Assembly: GCA_038230275.1 (NCBI GenBank)
Contig: JBBRNO010000132.1
Location: 1-18,988 of the forward strand
Reading direction: 5' to 3'
Source of the DNA: JANXXV01 sp038230275
Lineage (GTDB): Bacteria; Acidobacteriota; Terriglobia; Bryobacterales; Bryobacteraceae
Length of the DNA stretch: 18,988 nucleotides
Translations under genes and position numbers: made by a program
In this document: piece after piece, positions 7,521 through 18,200 of the stretch
Layout: each line of letters starts with the position of its first letter
Numbering within the stretch: position 1 is the first letter of the stretch
Notes under the pieces: generated by a model
What the model was told of the DNA's origin: nothing
The model's input: only the letters and a program-made list of their open reading frames with translations
The model's database searches: none

Positions 7521-8984
7521 TTAGATCTCGATTTCGTCGCGGCCGGAAAGTGAGAGTAATTCCTCAATCGGCATTTCCGGCCTAAGAGCGGCGGACTTCA
7601 GAATCGCAACCAGCGATGCGAGCATTCGGTCCGCCATATCGCGATCCAATACATCCGAGGCGAATTTCAGGTTCCCTGACAATCCAGAATCTGATTCGAC
7701 GATTTCGATAGTTAGTTCAAACTGCCCCTCTTGCTGGGGTATTTCATACGGTTCCACTGCGGAGCCGCCAAAAGTCTGGCCCGGTTGAGTTGCACCGTAG
7801 ACCCTGGATTGTGAGGATTGCCGTTGGGATGAAGGAACATTTAGCATCACCTGGAAAATAGGCGTGCGTGCCGGATCGCGGTGAAGTTTCATGCGCTCCA
7901 CAATCACTGGAAACGGGAAATCCTGGCGGGCGAGTGCCGCGATTGCGTCTTCGCGCGATGCCTCCAGGAGCGTGGCAAAGGAGACGGCCGGGCGAAGCAG
8001 CGTCCGAAGCGGAAGCATGTTTACGAAATAGCCGACCACACCCGCCCATTCCGGCCTGGTGCGCGCAGACACGGGGCTGCCAATCACCAGATCCCTCTGG
8101 CCGGTGAATTGATAAAGCAAAACACGGAGCGCCGATAACATCACCACGTAGAAAGTCGTGTTGTAGCGCTGTGCGAGCGACCGCAGCTGCGCAGCGCCGG
8201 ACGCGTCTATCGTAAATCCAATGGATTGCCCCAGCAAACGAAAGACAGCGGGGCGGGGCCTGGCGGAAGGAAGCTCCAACGGGGGAAGGATGCCGGTTAG
8301 TTTTTCACGCCAGTATCCCCACATGTCATCGCCTTCGGCGGAACGCAGCATCGCATTTTGCCAGGAAACGAAATCACGGTATTGAGCAGTTACCGGCCGG
8401 AGCGAAGCAGCAGCTCCGCTAAGCTGCGCCTCGTAAAGAACACGCAAGTCATCGCACAGGATCAATACGGACCGCGCATCCAGAACGAGATGATGGAACG
8501 TGAGCAGAAGGAGATCAGATTCGGATTCCCGAAATAGAGTCACTCGAAACAGCGGCTTGCTGAGCGGGAAGGGCCGCTGATAGTCCGCGATGATTGCCGC
8601 CGCCAGCGCGGCTTCGTCCGATGGAGCGCCGATTGATTGAAACTCGACCGGAGCGGGCGGCTCCACTCGTTGCAAGGGCTCGCCGGCGCCATCTAGAAAT
8701 ATGGTTCGAAGCGAGGCGTGGCGTTCAGCCAGGCCTCCAAGCGCCTGCACCAGCGCCGCCTCATTCAAGCGTGGACGGAATCTGGGGCAGAATGCGAGAT
8801 TGTAGGCAAATGTTTCAGGCGCCAGTTTCTGTAGGAACCAGATCGCGCGCTGGCCGTAGGAGAGCGGGAACGCGGAATTCGTTTTCGCTGAGCGGGCCTC
8901 CAGAATTTTCTTCAGCAGCTCTCGTTTCTCTTCAAGATTCAAGTTTGGGAGAGAGCGGGCGGCCTCGTCATTCCTTGGGCTCAC
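7521..8984 (-). CDS. Stand-alone NRPS-type condensation domain protein
   Basis: The 487 residues are a single, complete condensation domain. All core motifs are present in order: PLSYGQRAIWF (about 40-50), RHASLRTIF (89-96), HHLVLDA (164-170), YRDFVSW (202-208), IGSPVSARTR with GYFVNMLPLR (301-327), RQDFPFPVIVERM (353-365) and RDPARTPIFQVM (369-380). The catalytic HHxxxD is intact (His165, Asp169), but the usual following Gly is Ala170. The protein ends at IEELLSLSGRDEIEI, where an adenylation domain would begin in an NRPS; no A or PCP domain follows. The N-terminal helix LEEKRELLKKILEA may be a docking element. GTG 8984 overlaps the PKS stop (GTGA), with GAGGA 9 nt upstream. Likely role: take the finished acyl chain from the upstream ACP and join it to an amine or alcohol, releasing it or passing it on. 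The acceptor is unknown. Confidence 0.9.
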   Translation of the reverse strand: MSPRNDEAARSLPNLNLEEKRELLKKILEARSAKTNSAFPLSYGQRAIWFLQKLAPETFAYNLAFCPRFRPRLNEAALVQALGGLAERHASLRTIFLDGAGEPLQRVEPPAPVEFQSIGAPSDEAALAAAIIADYQRPFPLSKPLFRVTLFRESESDLLLLTFHHLVLDARSVLILCDDLRVLYEAQLSGAAASLRPVTAQYRDFVSWQNAMLRSAEGDDMWGYWREKLTGILPPLELPSARPRPAVFRLLGQSIGFTIDASGAAQLRSLAQRYNTTFYVVMLSALRVLLYQFTGQRDLVIGSPVSARTRPEWAGVVGYFVNMLPLRTLLRPAVSFATLLEASREDAIAALARQDFPFPVIVERMKLHRDPARTPIFQVMLNVPSSQRQSSQSRVYGATQPGQTFGGSAVEPYEIPQQEGQFELTIEIVESDSGLSGNLKFASDVLDRDMADRMLASLVAILKSAALRPEMPIEELLSLSGRDEIEI

Positions 8985-11900
8985 CGTGACTGATCCTCGG
9001 CCAGCATTCTGCTGAGTGCAGCGTCGAGTTCGGTCTCGCTGAGGGAATCCACCTGCAACAGGAGCTGCTCGCCGGTAGCGGGTTTGGCGGGACCAGCGCC
9101 AATCTCGATCCCGGCGACGAGCTCGGCCGCGAGTTCGGCGATGGACTTTCCTTCCAATAGACGAGCGATCGGAAGCGATACGCCCGTGTCCGTCTGAATG
9201 CGATTCTTGAATTCCAACGCCATCAGGGAATCGAGGCCGAAGTCGGTCACCGGCTGGGCCGGGTTGACTTCCGATTCCGCAAAACCTGCGATGGAGGCCA
9301 TGATCGATTGCAAATACTTAACGGCGGCCTTACCGCGATCTTGAACCGATCCCGTTTTCACGGCGGTCTGTAAAGCGGCGGAGGCCGACAGAAGTCCGGG
9401 TTGTTTTGCACCGCCCGGGTGCAGTACTTCTGAAAAGAACATCGCGTCCGAACCGGCGCTATGGCCTTGCCGGGCGATGACTTCCCAATCGACCAGGATG
9501 GCGGCTAGCTGGGGAGGAGTGGCGGTCAAAGCAAGGTCCAGAGCGGCGAAGGCATCGGCAGGGCGAATTGGTTCCATCCCGGCATCACGCATTCGGGCAC
9601 GTTGGCGGTCAGAAAGTGCGGCAGCCATTCCGGAGGAAGCCCACCCGCCCCAGTTCACGCTTAGAGCAGGGAGCCCTGCCTTGCGCCTGGCGTGCGCCAA
9701 GCCATCTAAATACGCGTTACCTGCACCGTAGCTGGTTTGACCGGGGGAACCCAGAATGGCGGAAGCAGACGAAAACAGGACGAAGAAATCAAGTGGGTCG
9801 TGCTGAGTTAGCCGATGCAAATTAGCCGCGCCAGCGACTTTCGGCGCCATAACGCTCCAGGCTCGATCCCAGGTCTGATCGGCAGCGATGCCGTCATCCA
9901 AAACACCGGCAGCGTGAAACACTCCACGCAGAGGTTTCCGGGAGTGCCGGATTTTCGCGAGGAGCGCCTCGACGGCGCCGAAGTCCGCAACATCCGTCGC
10001 GTGGACCTCGACCATTGCGCCGGAGCGCCGCAACTCATCAATGGATTCGCGAACTGCCGCGGTGGGATCTTTCCGACCGGCAAGAACAATGGATCGCGCG
10101 CCCATTTTCACCAGCCAAGCGGCGGTCTGCAAGCCAAGCGCTCCCAACCCACCCGTAATCAAGTACTGGCCTTCGGAAACGATTTGCGCATGGCGGGATA
10201 GGGCCCGGCCGGACTGTGCAACCACCAGCTTTCCTGTGTGGCGCGCCTGAGCCATCATGCGAAACGCGCTCGCAGCGTCCGGCTGATCGAACACCTGGAC
10301 CGGCAATGGATGCATCTCGCCTGCGTCCAGGCGGCGGTTCAACTCCACAAACAATTCGCGCACCATGGAGGGATTATTCCAGGCACGTTCTCCGAAATCG
10401 AAGGCGAAGTACTTGGCGTCCGGGCGTGCCGCGGCGACTTCTTCATCCGTCCAGATTCCCCGCTTCCCCAGTTCGACAAAACGGCCGGCCGGAGCCAGGG
10501 CTTCGAAGCCCGCGTCGATCAGATCGCCTGCTAGCGAGTTGAGGACTATATCGACCCCGCGTCCGTCAGTCGAGTCTAAGACTTGCCGCGCAAATTCCCT
10601 GCTTCGGGAGTCGAACACGAACTCGATACCAAGGTCACGCAGGTGTTGACGTTTCTCCTCACTGCCTCCCGTAGCAAAGATTTTGGCGCCAATGCGGCGC
10701 GCCACCTCAATGGCGGCCAAACCAACGCCGCCCGCTCCTGCGTGAATCAGGATAGTTTCCCCACGCTTGAGTTGAGCCAACATTTCGAGTCCATACATGC
10801 ACGTAAAGTAGGCGACCGGCAACGCCGAGGCCTGCGCGAAAGTCAGGTTTTCCGGCTTGAGCGCCACCATTTCAGACCGGACGGTTACATGCGTGGCAAA
10901 GCTGGCGGGGGCAAAAGCCACGACTGCGTCACCGATCCTAAGATTCTGGACCGCGCTGCCAACCCGCTCTACGATTCCCGAACATTCGGCGCCGAAAACA
11001 CCTTCCATGCCGGGCACCATGCCAAGTGCGCTCAACACATCGCGGAAGTTCAACCCGCTTGCCAGGACGCGTATTTCGACGTCACCCGCGCCAGGTTCGC
11101 GCCTTTCGATCGGCACTGATATCAGGTTGTCGAGAACGCCCGGAGCGGAGATAGTGAGCCGCGAAGGGCCCCCTTCCCGCCAGGGCCTGAGGCGTGCAAC
11201 CCATCGCTTGCCACCGCGAATGGCGACGCGTGTTTCCGCGCTCTCACCTGGGAACTCACCCGCGACTAGTCCGAAATCAGCTTCCGCATCAATGTCCATC
11301 AATGAGATGCGGTACTGTGGATACTCCGCCGCAAGACTCCGGCCCAAGCCCCATAAACAAGCTTGCACAGGTTCGACCGGGTCGTCACCTATCGGAATGG
11401 CGCATTCGGTTACGAGCCAAACTTTTGGGCATTGCGCCTGTTTCGCCAAAGTCTGGATGAGAGCGTAGACAGGGCTGAGGCTGGTCTTTGCCGCGAGTTC
11501 CACATCCATGCCGGGAATGATCTCGAGGTTCGCGAGATAAATAATGCCGCGCCATTCGTGGCTGTCCAGAATTTCTGCTGCGATGCCCTGCTGAGCTATG
11601 GCGACAACACTTCCACCGCTAAGGCGAAGAGACGCAGCCAACCCTTCCGCATCAGCGCCCCCACCAATCAGCAACCACCAACCTTCGGCCTGGGAGTTTT
11701 GCGGTTCGCGCTCCGCTTGGTGCCAGGCAATTTCATAGAGCAGGGTACGGGCGCGGGTGGCCAGCCGCTTTGCCTGAAATCTGGTGATGCTGGCGACCTG
11801 GTCGCCGGACTCCCGATAGACCTTGATGTCCGCCGTGATGCCGTCGGACGTGATGGAAGTAATGCAACCGTGAGCCCACACTGGCCCAGCGAGGCTACCG

Positions 11901-14900
11901 GTGATTTCAATGGAGTCTGCGCCGGCGGGCAACACCGCACCGCCCGCGTGGCGCTCAACCAGGGGAGTCAGTACTTGCAGGCACGCATCCAGGACTGGCG
12001 CAAGCTCAGCGGCGCCACGAACCATACCTAGCGATTCATCCCCGCATTCCCACAAGGCAAGTAGGCCATGGTACGGCTCACCGTAGTCTAAGCCGCTCTT
12101 ACGCATGCGATCAAGAAAGCCGTCCAACAGCACGGGTTCATCGATTCTGCCGCGCAAGGTCCTGAGATCTTCCGCCGCCAGATTGGAGACTACCGCAATC
12201 CGGCCCGTTGCATGTGTTATCCAGTTTCCGTTGGCGTGACTGAAGAATCTGATTCCGGAATCGTCGACCGTGACCTGCACTTTCCGGCGCTCGCCTTCCT
12301 CGAGGAGGAGCGCTTTGTCCACCCGAAAATCTGCCAACCCAGCAATGTCGCATTCACGGGCAAGTTGCAGGTAACCCGTGAACGGGAAGACGATGGTCCC
12401 ATTGAGGCGATGTCCGGCCAACGTGGGATGGCTCGCCGCAAGCTCAAACTCGTAAACCGGACCGGGAAGGGCCGGCGACTCGAGTTGTTTGCGGCAGAAG
12501 CTACCAACCCCGTCCTTTGTGCGAACAGATTCCTTCGCGGCGTCCATCCAATATCGCTGACGATCAAACGGATAGGTGGGAAGCGCTACTCGCCGGCGTG
12601 AATAGGGAGCATCGTAGGCAGCCCAGTCTACATCCGCACCACGCAGGTAGAGTTGAGACAGGGCCTCGAGCATCTGTTCCCAATCCTTATCAGGCCGCAG
12701 TGAGAAGGCCCACGTATGATCGCCTTTCCCTACAACTCGGCGGCCCAATCCAGTAAGGACAGGCGAGGGCCCTATCTCGAGAAAAACATTGCAGCCACGC
12801 TCCGCGGCCGTGGTCACTGCGTCATGGAACCGGACCGGATCGCGAACCTGACGCGCCCAGTAGTTGGGATCTTGCAGTTCGTCCACCGGCGATAGTTTCC
12901 CGGTGACGCTTGAAATCAGGCTGACGCCTGGAGTTTCCCAACGGATTGTTCCAGCGATTTCCCGAAACTCCCCTAGGATGGAATCCATCTGCGCCGAATG
13001 GAAACCATGCGACACGGGCAGAGACTTTACTGTGATGCCCTGCCGGGTGAGTTCCGCTTCCGCGAGTGCCAGTTCCGCAAGTTGGCCGGAGATAGTAATG
13101 CTCTCCGGTCCGTTATAGGCGGCAACGGACACCGAAGGATACGAAATCCTTTTTAGTGCTTCCGGGGCGCACTGGGCCGCAAGCATGCCCCACCCGGGCC
13201 CCAGCGCTTGCATTAGCTTGGCGCGCGCGGCGATTAACTTCAGGCCGTCGTCGAGTGAAAAATATCCAGCCACACAGGCGGCTACGTATTCACCGACGCT
13301 GTGACCCAACACGAATGATGGTTCGATGCCCCAGCTACGCCATAGTTTCGCCAGTGCCCATTCCAGGGCGAAGAGCGCTGGCTGCGTGTAGGCGGTTTCG
13401 TGAAGAAGATGCGTGCGCTGGCCGTAGAGAACTTCCAGAAGCGGTTCGGCCATGTAGGGCATGAGAATCGCGGCGCAGGTTTCGAGCGATGCTCGAAATT
13501 CCGGCTGCGTGTCAAAAAGCTCACGGCCCATTCCCGGGTATTGAGAGCCCTGACCGGTGAAAAGGAATGCGATTTTCGGCGCGCTACGGCCCACTTGACC
13601 ACGATTTGCAATGGACGCCGCCAGCTTAGACTGAATCCCTTCGGTTGACGAACCGGTCACCACCAGGCGTTCGCCGAAGTGCGCACGGCCCGTATTCGCG
13701 GTGAAGCAAATATCTGCCACCGGGTCTGAAAACCGGCGGTGGCCGAAGTCCCGCTCCAATTGTGCCAGTGCTTTTGGAGTTCGCGCCGAGAGGGCCAGCA
13801 GATGGACGGGGCGATCGCGTTCCACACTATGCGCTACGACTGGCGGAGCCTCTTCCAGAATGACATGGGCGTTGGTGCCGCTGAAACCGAAAGCGCTGAC
13901 CCCGGCCAATCGCGGCGCGGATGGCCAGGGCCTCGATTGCACCGGAACCTCGACAGGCACGCCGGCCCAGTCCACATTGGGGCTCAATTCATGGAAGTGA
14001 AGGTTCGCCGGGATGCGTTTTTCACGCATCGCCAGCGCGATCTTGAGCAGGCCAGCCACACCCGATGCCGATTCCAAATGTCCAAGATTGGTCTTAACCG
14101 CGCCCACGATGAGCGGATTGTCGTCGCTCCGGCCGGCTCCCAGGACGGCGCCGATGGCATGCGCCTCGATTGGGTCGCCGATGGGCGTTCCCGTTCCGTG
14201 CGCCTCAACGTAGGTGATTTGCTCCGGCTTCACGCGCGCGCTCGCCAGAGCCTGGCGGATTACTTCTTCTTGGGCAGGTCCGTTGGGCACGGTGAGTCCG
14301 CTGCTGCGGCCATCCTGGTTTACCGCCGAGCCTCTGATCAGCGCCAGAATATTATCGCGGCTGGCAACGGCGTCCGAAAGCCGCTTCAAAACGATGATGC
14401 CGCAGCCTTCCGCCCGCACGAAGCCGTTAGCCCCGGCATCGAATGTTTTGCAGCGCCCGTCGGGTGACATGACCCCCCAGTTGCGAATGCATTCGAATGA
14501 CCCCGAAGTCAACACCACGTTCACGCCGCCGGCCAGCGCCATGGAGCATTCCCGGTTTCGCAGGCCTTGGGAGGCGAGATGAATCGCGACCAGGGAAGAC
14601 GAGCAGGCCGTATCAACCGAGAAGCAGGGCCCCTGAAGGCCAAGCAAGAACGACAGGCGCCCGGCCACGGCGTTGTTCGCATTACCCGTACCGGCATAAA
14701 TGTCGAGCAGACCCCCAGCCTCGCGAAGCAAGTCACCGTAGTCGTGGCCGGTTACGCCGATATAGACGCCGGTACGGGATCCGTCCAAACCTTTCGGGTT
14801 CTGGCCTGCATTTTCCAGCGCCTGCCATGCTACTTCCAGCACCAGCCGCTGCTGAGGATCCATCAAGGACGCTTCCCTTGCTGAAATCCCAAAGAATTTT

Positions 14901-15214
14901 GGTTCGAACTGGTCCAGGTCTTCCACCAGCCCTGCATGCCAGCCCGGCCCGGCGTCCGGCTGGCCGAAGGCTTTCCACCGGCTCTGCGGAATTTCAGTAA
15001 CAGCGTCGCGCCCCTCTGCCAGCAAGTCCCAGTAGAGATCCAGACTGTGGGCCCCGCCTGGAAAACGGCAACCTGCGCCGACAATCGCAATGGGCTCCGC
15101 TGCGGAGGACTCAAGCGAGCGCACCTTCGCCTTCAGGTTCTCCACCGCTTCAAGCGCCTGTCGAAGCAGCGCGCGGCGGTCGGCAGATTGTGGATCTTCG
15201 GGCACAGTTGGCAT
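8981..15214 (-). CDS. Type I modular polyketide synthase, KS-AT-DH-ER-KR-ACP (fully reducing module)
   Basis: The product is 2077 residues, one complete module. An N-terminal helix (12-36, LLRQALEAVENLKAKVRSLE) is a probable docking coiled coil. KS about 40-455: Cys204 in DTACSSSL, His339 in EAHGTGT, His379 in NLGHLES. AT about 546-840: Ser639 in GHSVGEY; HGFH at 736-739 and ETAYTQ suggest malonyl-CoA rather than methylmalonyl. DH about 915-1150: HxxxGxxxxP from His935 to Pro944, and Asp1076 with Gln1080. KR structural subdomain about 1158-1345. ER about 1355-1665: NADPH loop HAGAGGVG at 1491-1498. KR catalytic part about 1680-1900: TGGLGALG, LDD at 1772-1774 (B type), Ser1816, Tyr1829, Asn1833. 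ACP about 1965-2035: Ser1996 in GLDSL. No thioesterase is present. Every catalytic motif looks intact, so it should add one fully saturated C2 unit. The tail LSETELDAALSRML may dock onto the next protein. ATG overlaps the upstream stop (TAATG). Confidence 0.95.
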   Translation of the reverse strand: MPTVPEDPQSADRRALLRQALEAVENLKAKVRSLESSAAEPIAIVGAGCRFPGGAHSLDLYWDLLAEGRDAVTEIPQSRWKAFGQPDAGPGWHAGLVEDLDQFEPKFFGISAREASLMDPQQRLVLEVAWQALENAGQNPKGLDGSRTGVYIGVTGHDYGDLLREAGGLLDIYAGTGNANNAVAGRLSFLLGLQGPCFSVDTACSSSLVAIHLASQGLRNRECSMALAGGVNVVLTSGSFECIRNWGVMSPDGRCKTFDAGANGFVRAEGCGIIVLKRLSDAVASRDNILALIRGSAVNQDGRSSGLTVPNGPAQEEVIRQALASARVKPEQITYVEAHGTGTPIGDPIEAHAIGAVLGAGRSDDNPLIVGAVKTNLGHLESASGVAGLLKIALAMREKRIPANLHFHELSPNVDWAGVPVEVPVQSRPWPSAPRLAGVSAFGFSGTNAHVILEEAPPVVAHSVERDRPVHLLALSARTPKALAQLERDFGHRRFSDPVADICFTANTGRAHFGERLVVTGSSTEGIQSKLAASIANRGQVGRSAPKIAFLFTGQGSQYPGMGRELFDTQPEFRASLETCAAILMPYMAEPLLEVLYGQRTHLLHETAYTQPALFALEWALAKLWRSWGIEPSFVLGHSVGEYVAACVAGYFSLDDGLKLIAARAKLMQALGPGWGMLAAQCAPEALKRISYPSVSVAAYNGPESITISGQLAELALAEAELTRQGITVKSLPVSHGFHSAQMDSILGEFREIAGTIRWETPGVSLISSVTGKLSPVDELQDPNYWARQVRDPVRFHDAVTTAAERGCNVFLEIGPSPVLTGLGRRVVGKGDHTWAFSLRPDKDWEQMLEALSQLYLRGADVDWAAYDAPYSRRRVALPTYPFDRQRYWMDAAKESVRTKDGVGSFCRKQLESPALPGPVYEFELAASHPTLAGHRLNGTIVFPFTGYLQLARECDIAGLADFRVDKALLLEEGERRKVQVTVDDSGIRFFSHANGNWITHATGRIAVVSNLAAEDLRTLRGRIDEPVLLDGFLDRMRKSGLDYGEPYHGLLALWECGDESLGMVRGAAELAPVLDACLQVLTPLVERHAGGAVLPAGADSIEITGSLAGPVWAHGCITSITSDGITADIKVYRESGDQVASITRFQAKRLATRARTLLYEIAWHQAEREPQNSQAEGWWLLIGGGADAEGLAASLRLSGGSVVAIAQQGIAAEILDSHEWRGIIYLANLEIIPGMDVELAAKTSLSPVYALIQTLAKQAQCPKVWLVTECAIPIGDDPVEPVQACLWGLGRSLAAEYPQYRISLMDIDAEADFGLVAGEFPGESAETRVAIRGGKRWVARLRPWREGGPSRLTISAPGVLDNLISVPIERREPGAGDVEIRVLASGLNFRDVLSALGMVPGMEGVFGAECSGIVERVGSAVQNLRIGDAVVAFAPASFATHVTVRSEMVALKPENLTFAQASALPVAYFTCMYGLEMLAQLKRGETILIHAGAGGVGLAAIEVARRIGAKIFATGGSEEKRQHLRDLGIEFVFDSRSREFARQVLDSTDGRGVDIVLNSLAGDLIDAGFEALAPAGRFVELGKRGIWTDEEVAAARPDAKYFAFDFGERAWNNPSMVRELFVELNRRLDAGEMHPLPVQVFDQPDAASAFRMMAQARHTGKLVVAQSGRALSRHAQIVSEGQYLITGGLGALGLQTAAWLVKMGARSIVLAGRKDPTAAVRESIDELRRSGAMVEVHATDVADFGAVEALLAKIRHSRKPLRGVFHAAGVLDDGIAADQTWDRAWSVMAPKVAGAANLHRLTQHDPLDFFVLFSSASAILGSPGQTSYGAGNAYLDGLAHARRKAGLPALSVNWGGWASSGMAAALSDRQRARMRDAGMEPIRPADAFAALDLALTATPPQLAAILVDWEVIARQGHSAGSDAMFFSEVLHPGGAKQPGLLSASAALQTAVKTGSVQDRGKAAVKYLQSIMASIAGFAESEVNPAQPVTDFGLDSLMALEFKNRIQTDTGVSLPIARLLEGKSIAELAAELVAGIEIGAGPAKPATGEQLLLQVDSLSETELDAALSRMLAEDQSR
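8994..8998 (-). promoter_or_regulatory. Ribosome binding site for the condensation-domain gene
   Basis: GAGGA on the minus strand, inside the 3' end of the PKS gene and 9 nt before GTG 8984. It supports the GTG start and translational coupling through the GTGA overlap. Confidence 0.45.
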
Positions 15215-18200
15215 TAGTCAATTCCTTTCAGGGCGTTGGCCAAGAGGCCGGCAAGGTCGTCTTCGGACAGGTCGGGCGGCGCCATGGGGACCATCGGCTT
15301 CGGCGCGGCGGGCGGACCTGACAGGAATCCGGCAAGCGCTACTACGTTTGGATAATTGAACGTCAAGGTGGTTGGAAGCTTTCGGCCGAATCGCGTTTCC
15401 AATCGGGACTTGAGGTCGACGGACATCAGCGAATCCATGCCCAGTTCGAACAGGCCGCTCTTCGGGTCCACCTCATCGGCAGTCAGGCCGAGTACGGCGG
15501 CGGCTTCTGCGCGGACGATCTCCACAACGCTGCCTGTGATCGGCGCCGGAGAAGGCGCCCGATCCGGTGTTTTGCACGCGATCAGATGCCGATTACTTAG
15601 TTGTTCCAACAGCGGCTTTCTCTTCCGCTGGGAATAGGCGGCACGGAGCCGGGTCCAGTCGATCTGCGCAATGGTGGCCTGCGTGGCGGAGGTCGCCATC
15701 AGGTGACCAAGTGCGGCGAGTGCCGTGTCCGCCGGCATGGGGATCATGCCTGCACGGAGGTAATTTTGAACTTCTTCCGCGGGGACGTCCTGGAGTTCGT
15801 CCCAAACACCCCAATTGATCGAGAGGGCGGGCAGACCTTGGCGACGGCGCCACTCGGCAAAGGAATCGAGGAACTGATTCGCCGCGCAGTATGCGCCCAT
15901 ATTCGCTACGCTTAGCAACGAAGTAGTGGAAGAAAACAAGACGAAGAAATCGAGCTGAGCTTCCCTGGTTAGTTCATGAAGCAGCATCGCGCCTTGCGCT
16001 TTTGGCAGGACGACGGCGGCAAACCGGGCTGGGTCGTGAGGCGTGAGGGGCGCACGGTCAAACAGCGCCGCGGTATGGAACACGCCGCGGAGATCCTGCC
16101 CTGCCAACGCTGCTCGAAGGATCTCGAGTGACGCTGGATTCGAAACGTCAGCCGAAACGAACGTGAGTTCAGCGCCAAGCGCTTGGAGCCTTTCAATAGC
16201 TACCGCGTTACGGCCTTCACGGCGATTCGTTCGGCCCACCAGCATGAGTTTACGCGCGCCGTGATGCACCATCCATTCGGCGAGCCGCAAGCCCAGGTTC
16301 CCCAGTCCTCCGGTGATGAGATACAGGGCGTCCGCGCGAAATGCAGGCTTCGCCAACGGAGGCGCTGGCCGCCTTTCCAGCCGGGCAACGTAGCGGACGC
16401 CGTCTCGAAATGCAACCTGATCTTCGCCATCAGCGTGAAAAATCTGGGCAAACAAGAGATCCGCCGAGTCCAGATCGACGAGCCCACCCCACAGGCCGGG
16501 AAATTCGAGTGCGATGGTTCGGCCGATTCCCCAGAGCACCGACTGGGCCGGATCAATGGCAGTTCCGGGAAGCCCGGGCTGTGCGCCCTCCGTTACAAGC
16601 CACAGCTTCGTATTTGCCAGCAACGGAAGCGCTTCAAGCACCTGTGCGCCAGCGGCCAGTTGCGCTGCGAGGGATTCATCCGCCGGCGCGAACACGACGA
16701 GGCGATCAAACGTTTCACCTGACAAGGACGAAAGCAGTTGATCGGCAGCGATGGCGAGGCACGCACCCCCAGCCGCTGTGATCCGGTCGTGCAACGCACC
16801 GCGCTTGAGGGAATCCCCAACGAGCAACCATTTGCCGATGGGCCGCGGCGCACGACTGGCGACCAACAGTGCCTGTTGCGACTCTTCGTTAGGCACCACC
16901 GCCACTGGAGTTTCAAACCCACATTCCGAGAGCAGGGAAAGCCAGGTTGGGCGCGAGAGCAAGGGATAATCGGGACGCAGATCGCGATCGCTGAACCTCC
17001 ACCAACCTTCCGTCATTCCGAACGTCACATCCACCCATCGCTCCGGCCGCGTTCCTTCGAGGAGCAGCAGCAATCCGCCCGGAGCCAGCAGTTCACGCAC
17101 ATGGGCTAGGGTTGCACGCAGGTCCGTGGTGGCGTGCAGGCAGTTGGCAGCGAGTACGATGTCATACGATTCACGTTCGAACCCTTGTGCGTCGGGAGCG
17201 AGTTCAATATCGAGCATCCGGAAGTCAAAAAACGGATACTGCGCGAACTTCGCGCGTGCTGCTTCGAGGAATAAAGGAGAGACGTCTGTAAAGGTGTATT
17301 CGACGTCGAACCCGGCCAATACCGGCGCCACAAAGGTAGTGGTTCCACCCGTCCCGGCGCCAATCTCCAGAATGCGCAGTTTCTGATTGGGCTTGGCGTG
17401 GAGCGCCGCTGAAATAGCATCCGCTACCAAAGGGTTGAAGACCTTGGCGCCTGGTGAATGGACGTACAGATCTTCTAACGCACTGGTGTCGCCGTCCGGG
17501 AAAAGCAGTTGCAAGGGATCAGACTGGCCGCGTAATACAGCCGCCAGTGAGGAGCCACAACGGGCGGTCAGCGCTAACTCTGCTACAAACTGAGGGAAGT
17601 CGCGAAGAAGCGTGGAGAGCCGTTCCGGCGCGTCCGGGCTCATACCGTCTTCGGCTAAAATTTGCTGCACACGGCCAAACAGCTGACGTTGGCGGCCTGC
17701 GATTTCATCGGACGCCGAAAGCTCCTGCAGCGCTTCGGTAATGTAGCCAGAGACAAGCCGATCCATTCTTGGGCGGAACTGATCATAGAGATCGAGCCCG
17801 TGCTGTTTGCGCAGACCCGCCGCCCTTCGCGAAAGGCCGGAGACGAAGTCTCCATTGGAAACTATTGAACCTGCCTGTGCTTCGATTGCGATGGGCTTCG
17901 GCACCCAATTCAGCGAATAGAACCAGTCCTCCATAGGTTGCACCGGCACTGCGGCGGCCAGGGCACGGATGGGCTGTACGCGCAGCCCGGTTGCGTGAGC
18001 GAGTAACGTTCCGGTCTCATCGAAGACCGAGAAATCCCCCGCGAGCGTGGCGTGGATCCAGACGGAAGTGGGTGGGTGCGGCAAGCATTGAAAACTCTGG
18101 ATGGAAGTGAGTGCTCTTACTGGGGCCGGCCCCCTACTGGTTGCGCTCTGCCAAACCGCGGCGCCGAAGACCTGGAACCAGGAGTCAAGGAAAGCAGGGT

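Noticed and set aside
13739..14467. 242-residue open frame on the plus strand opposite the KS-coding region, and similar long frames at 11363-12031, 10857-11468 and 10583-11119
   Set aside because: They lie antisense to clearly conserved PKS domains, have no recognisable family, and are expected in high-GC coding DNA.
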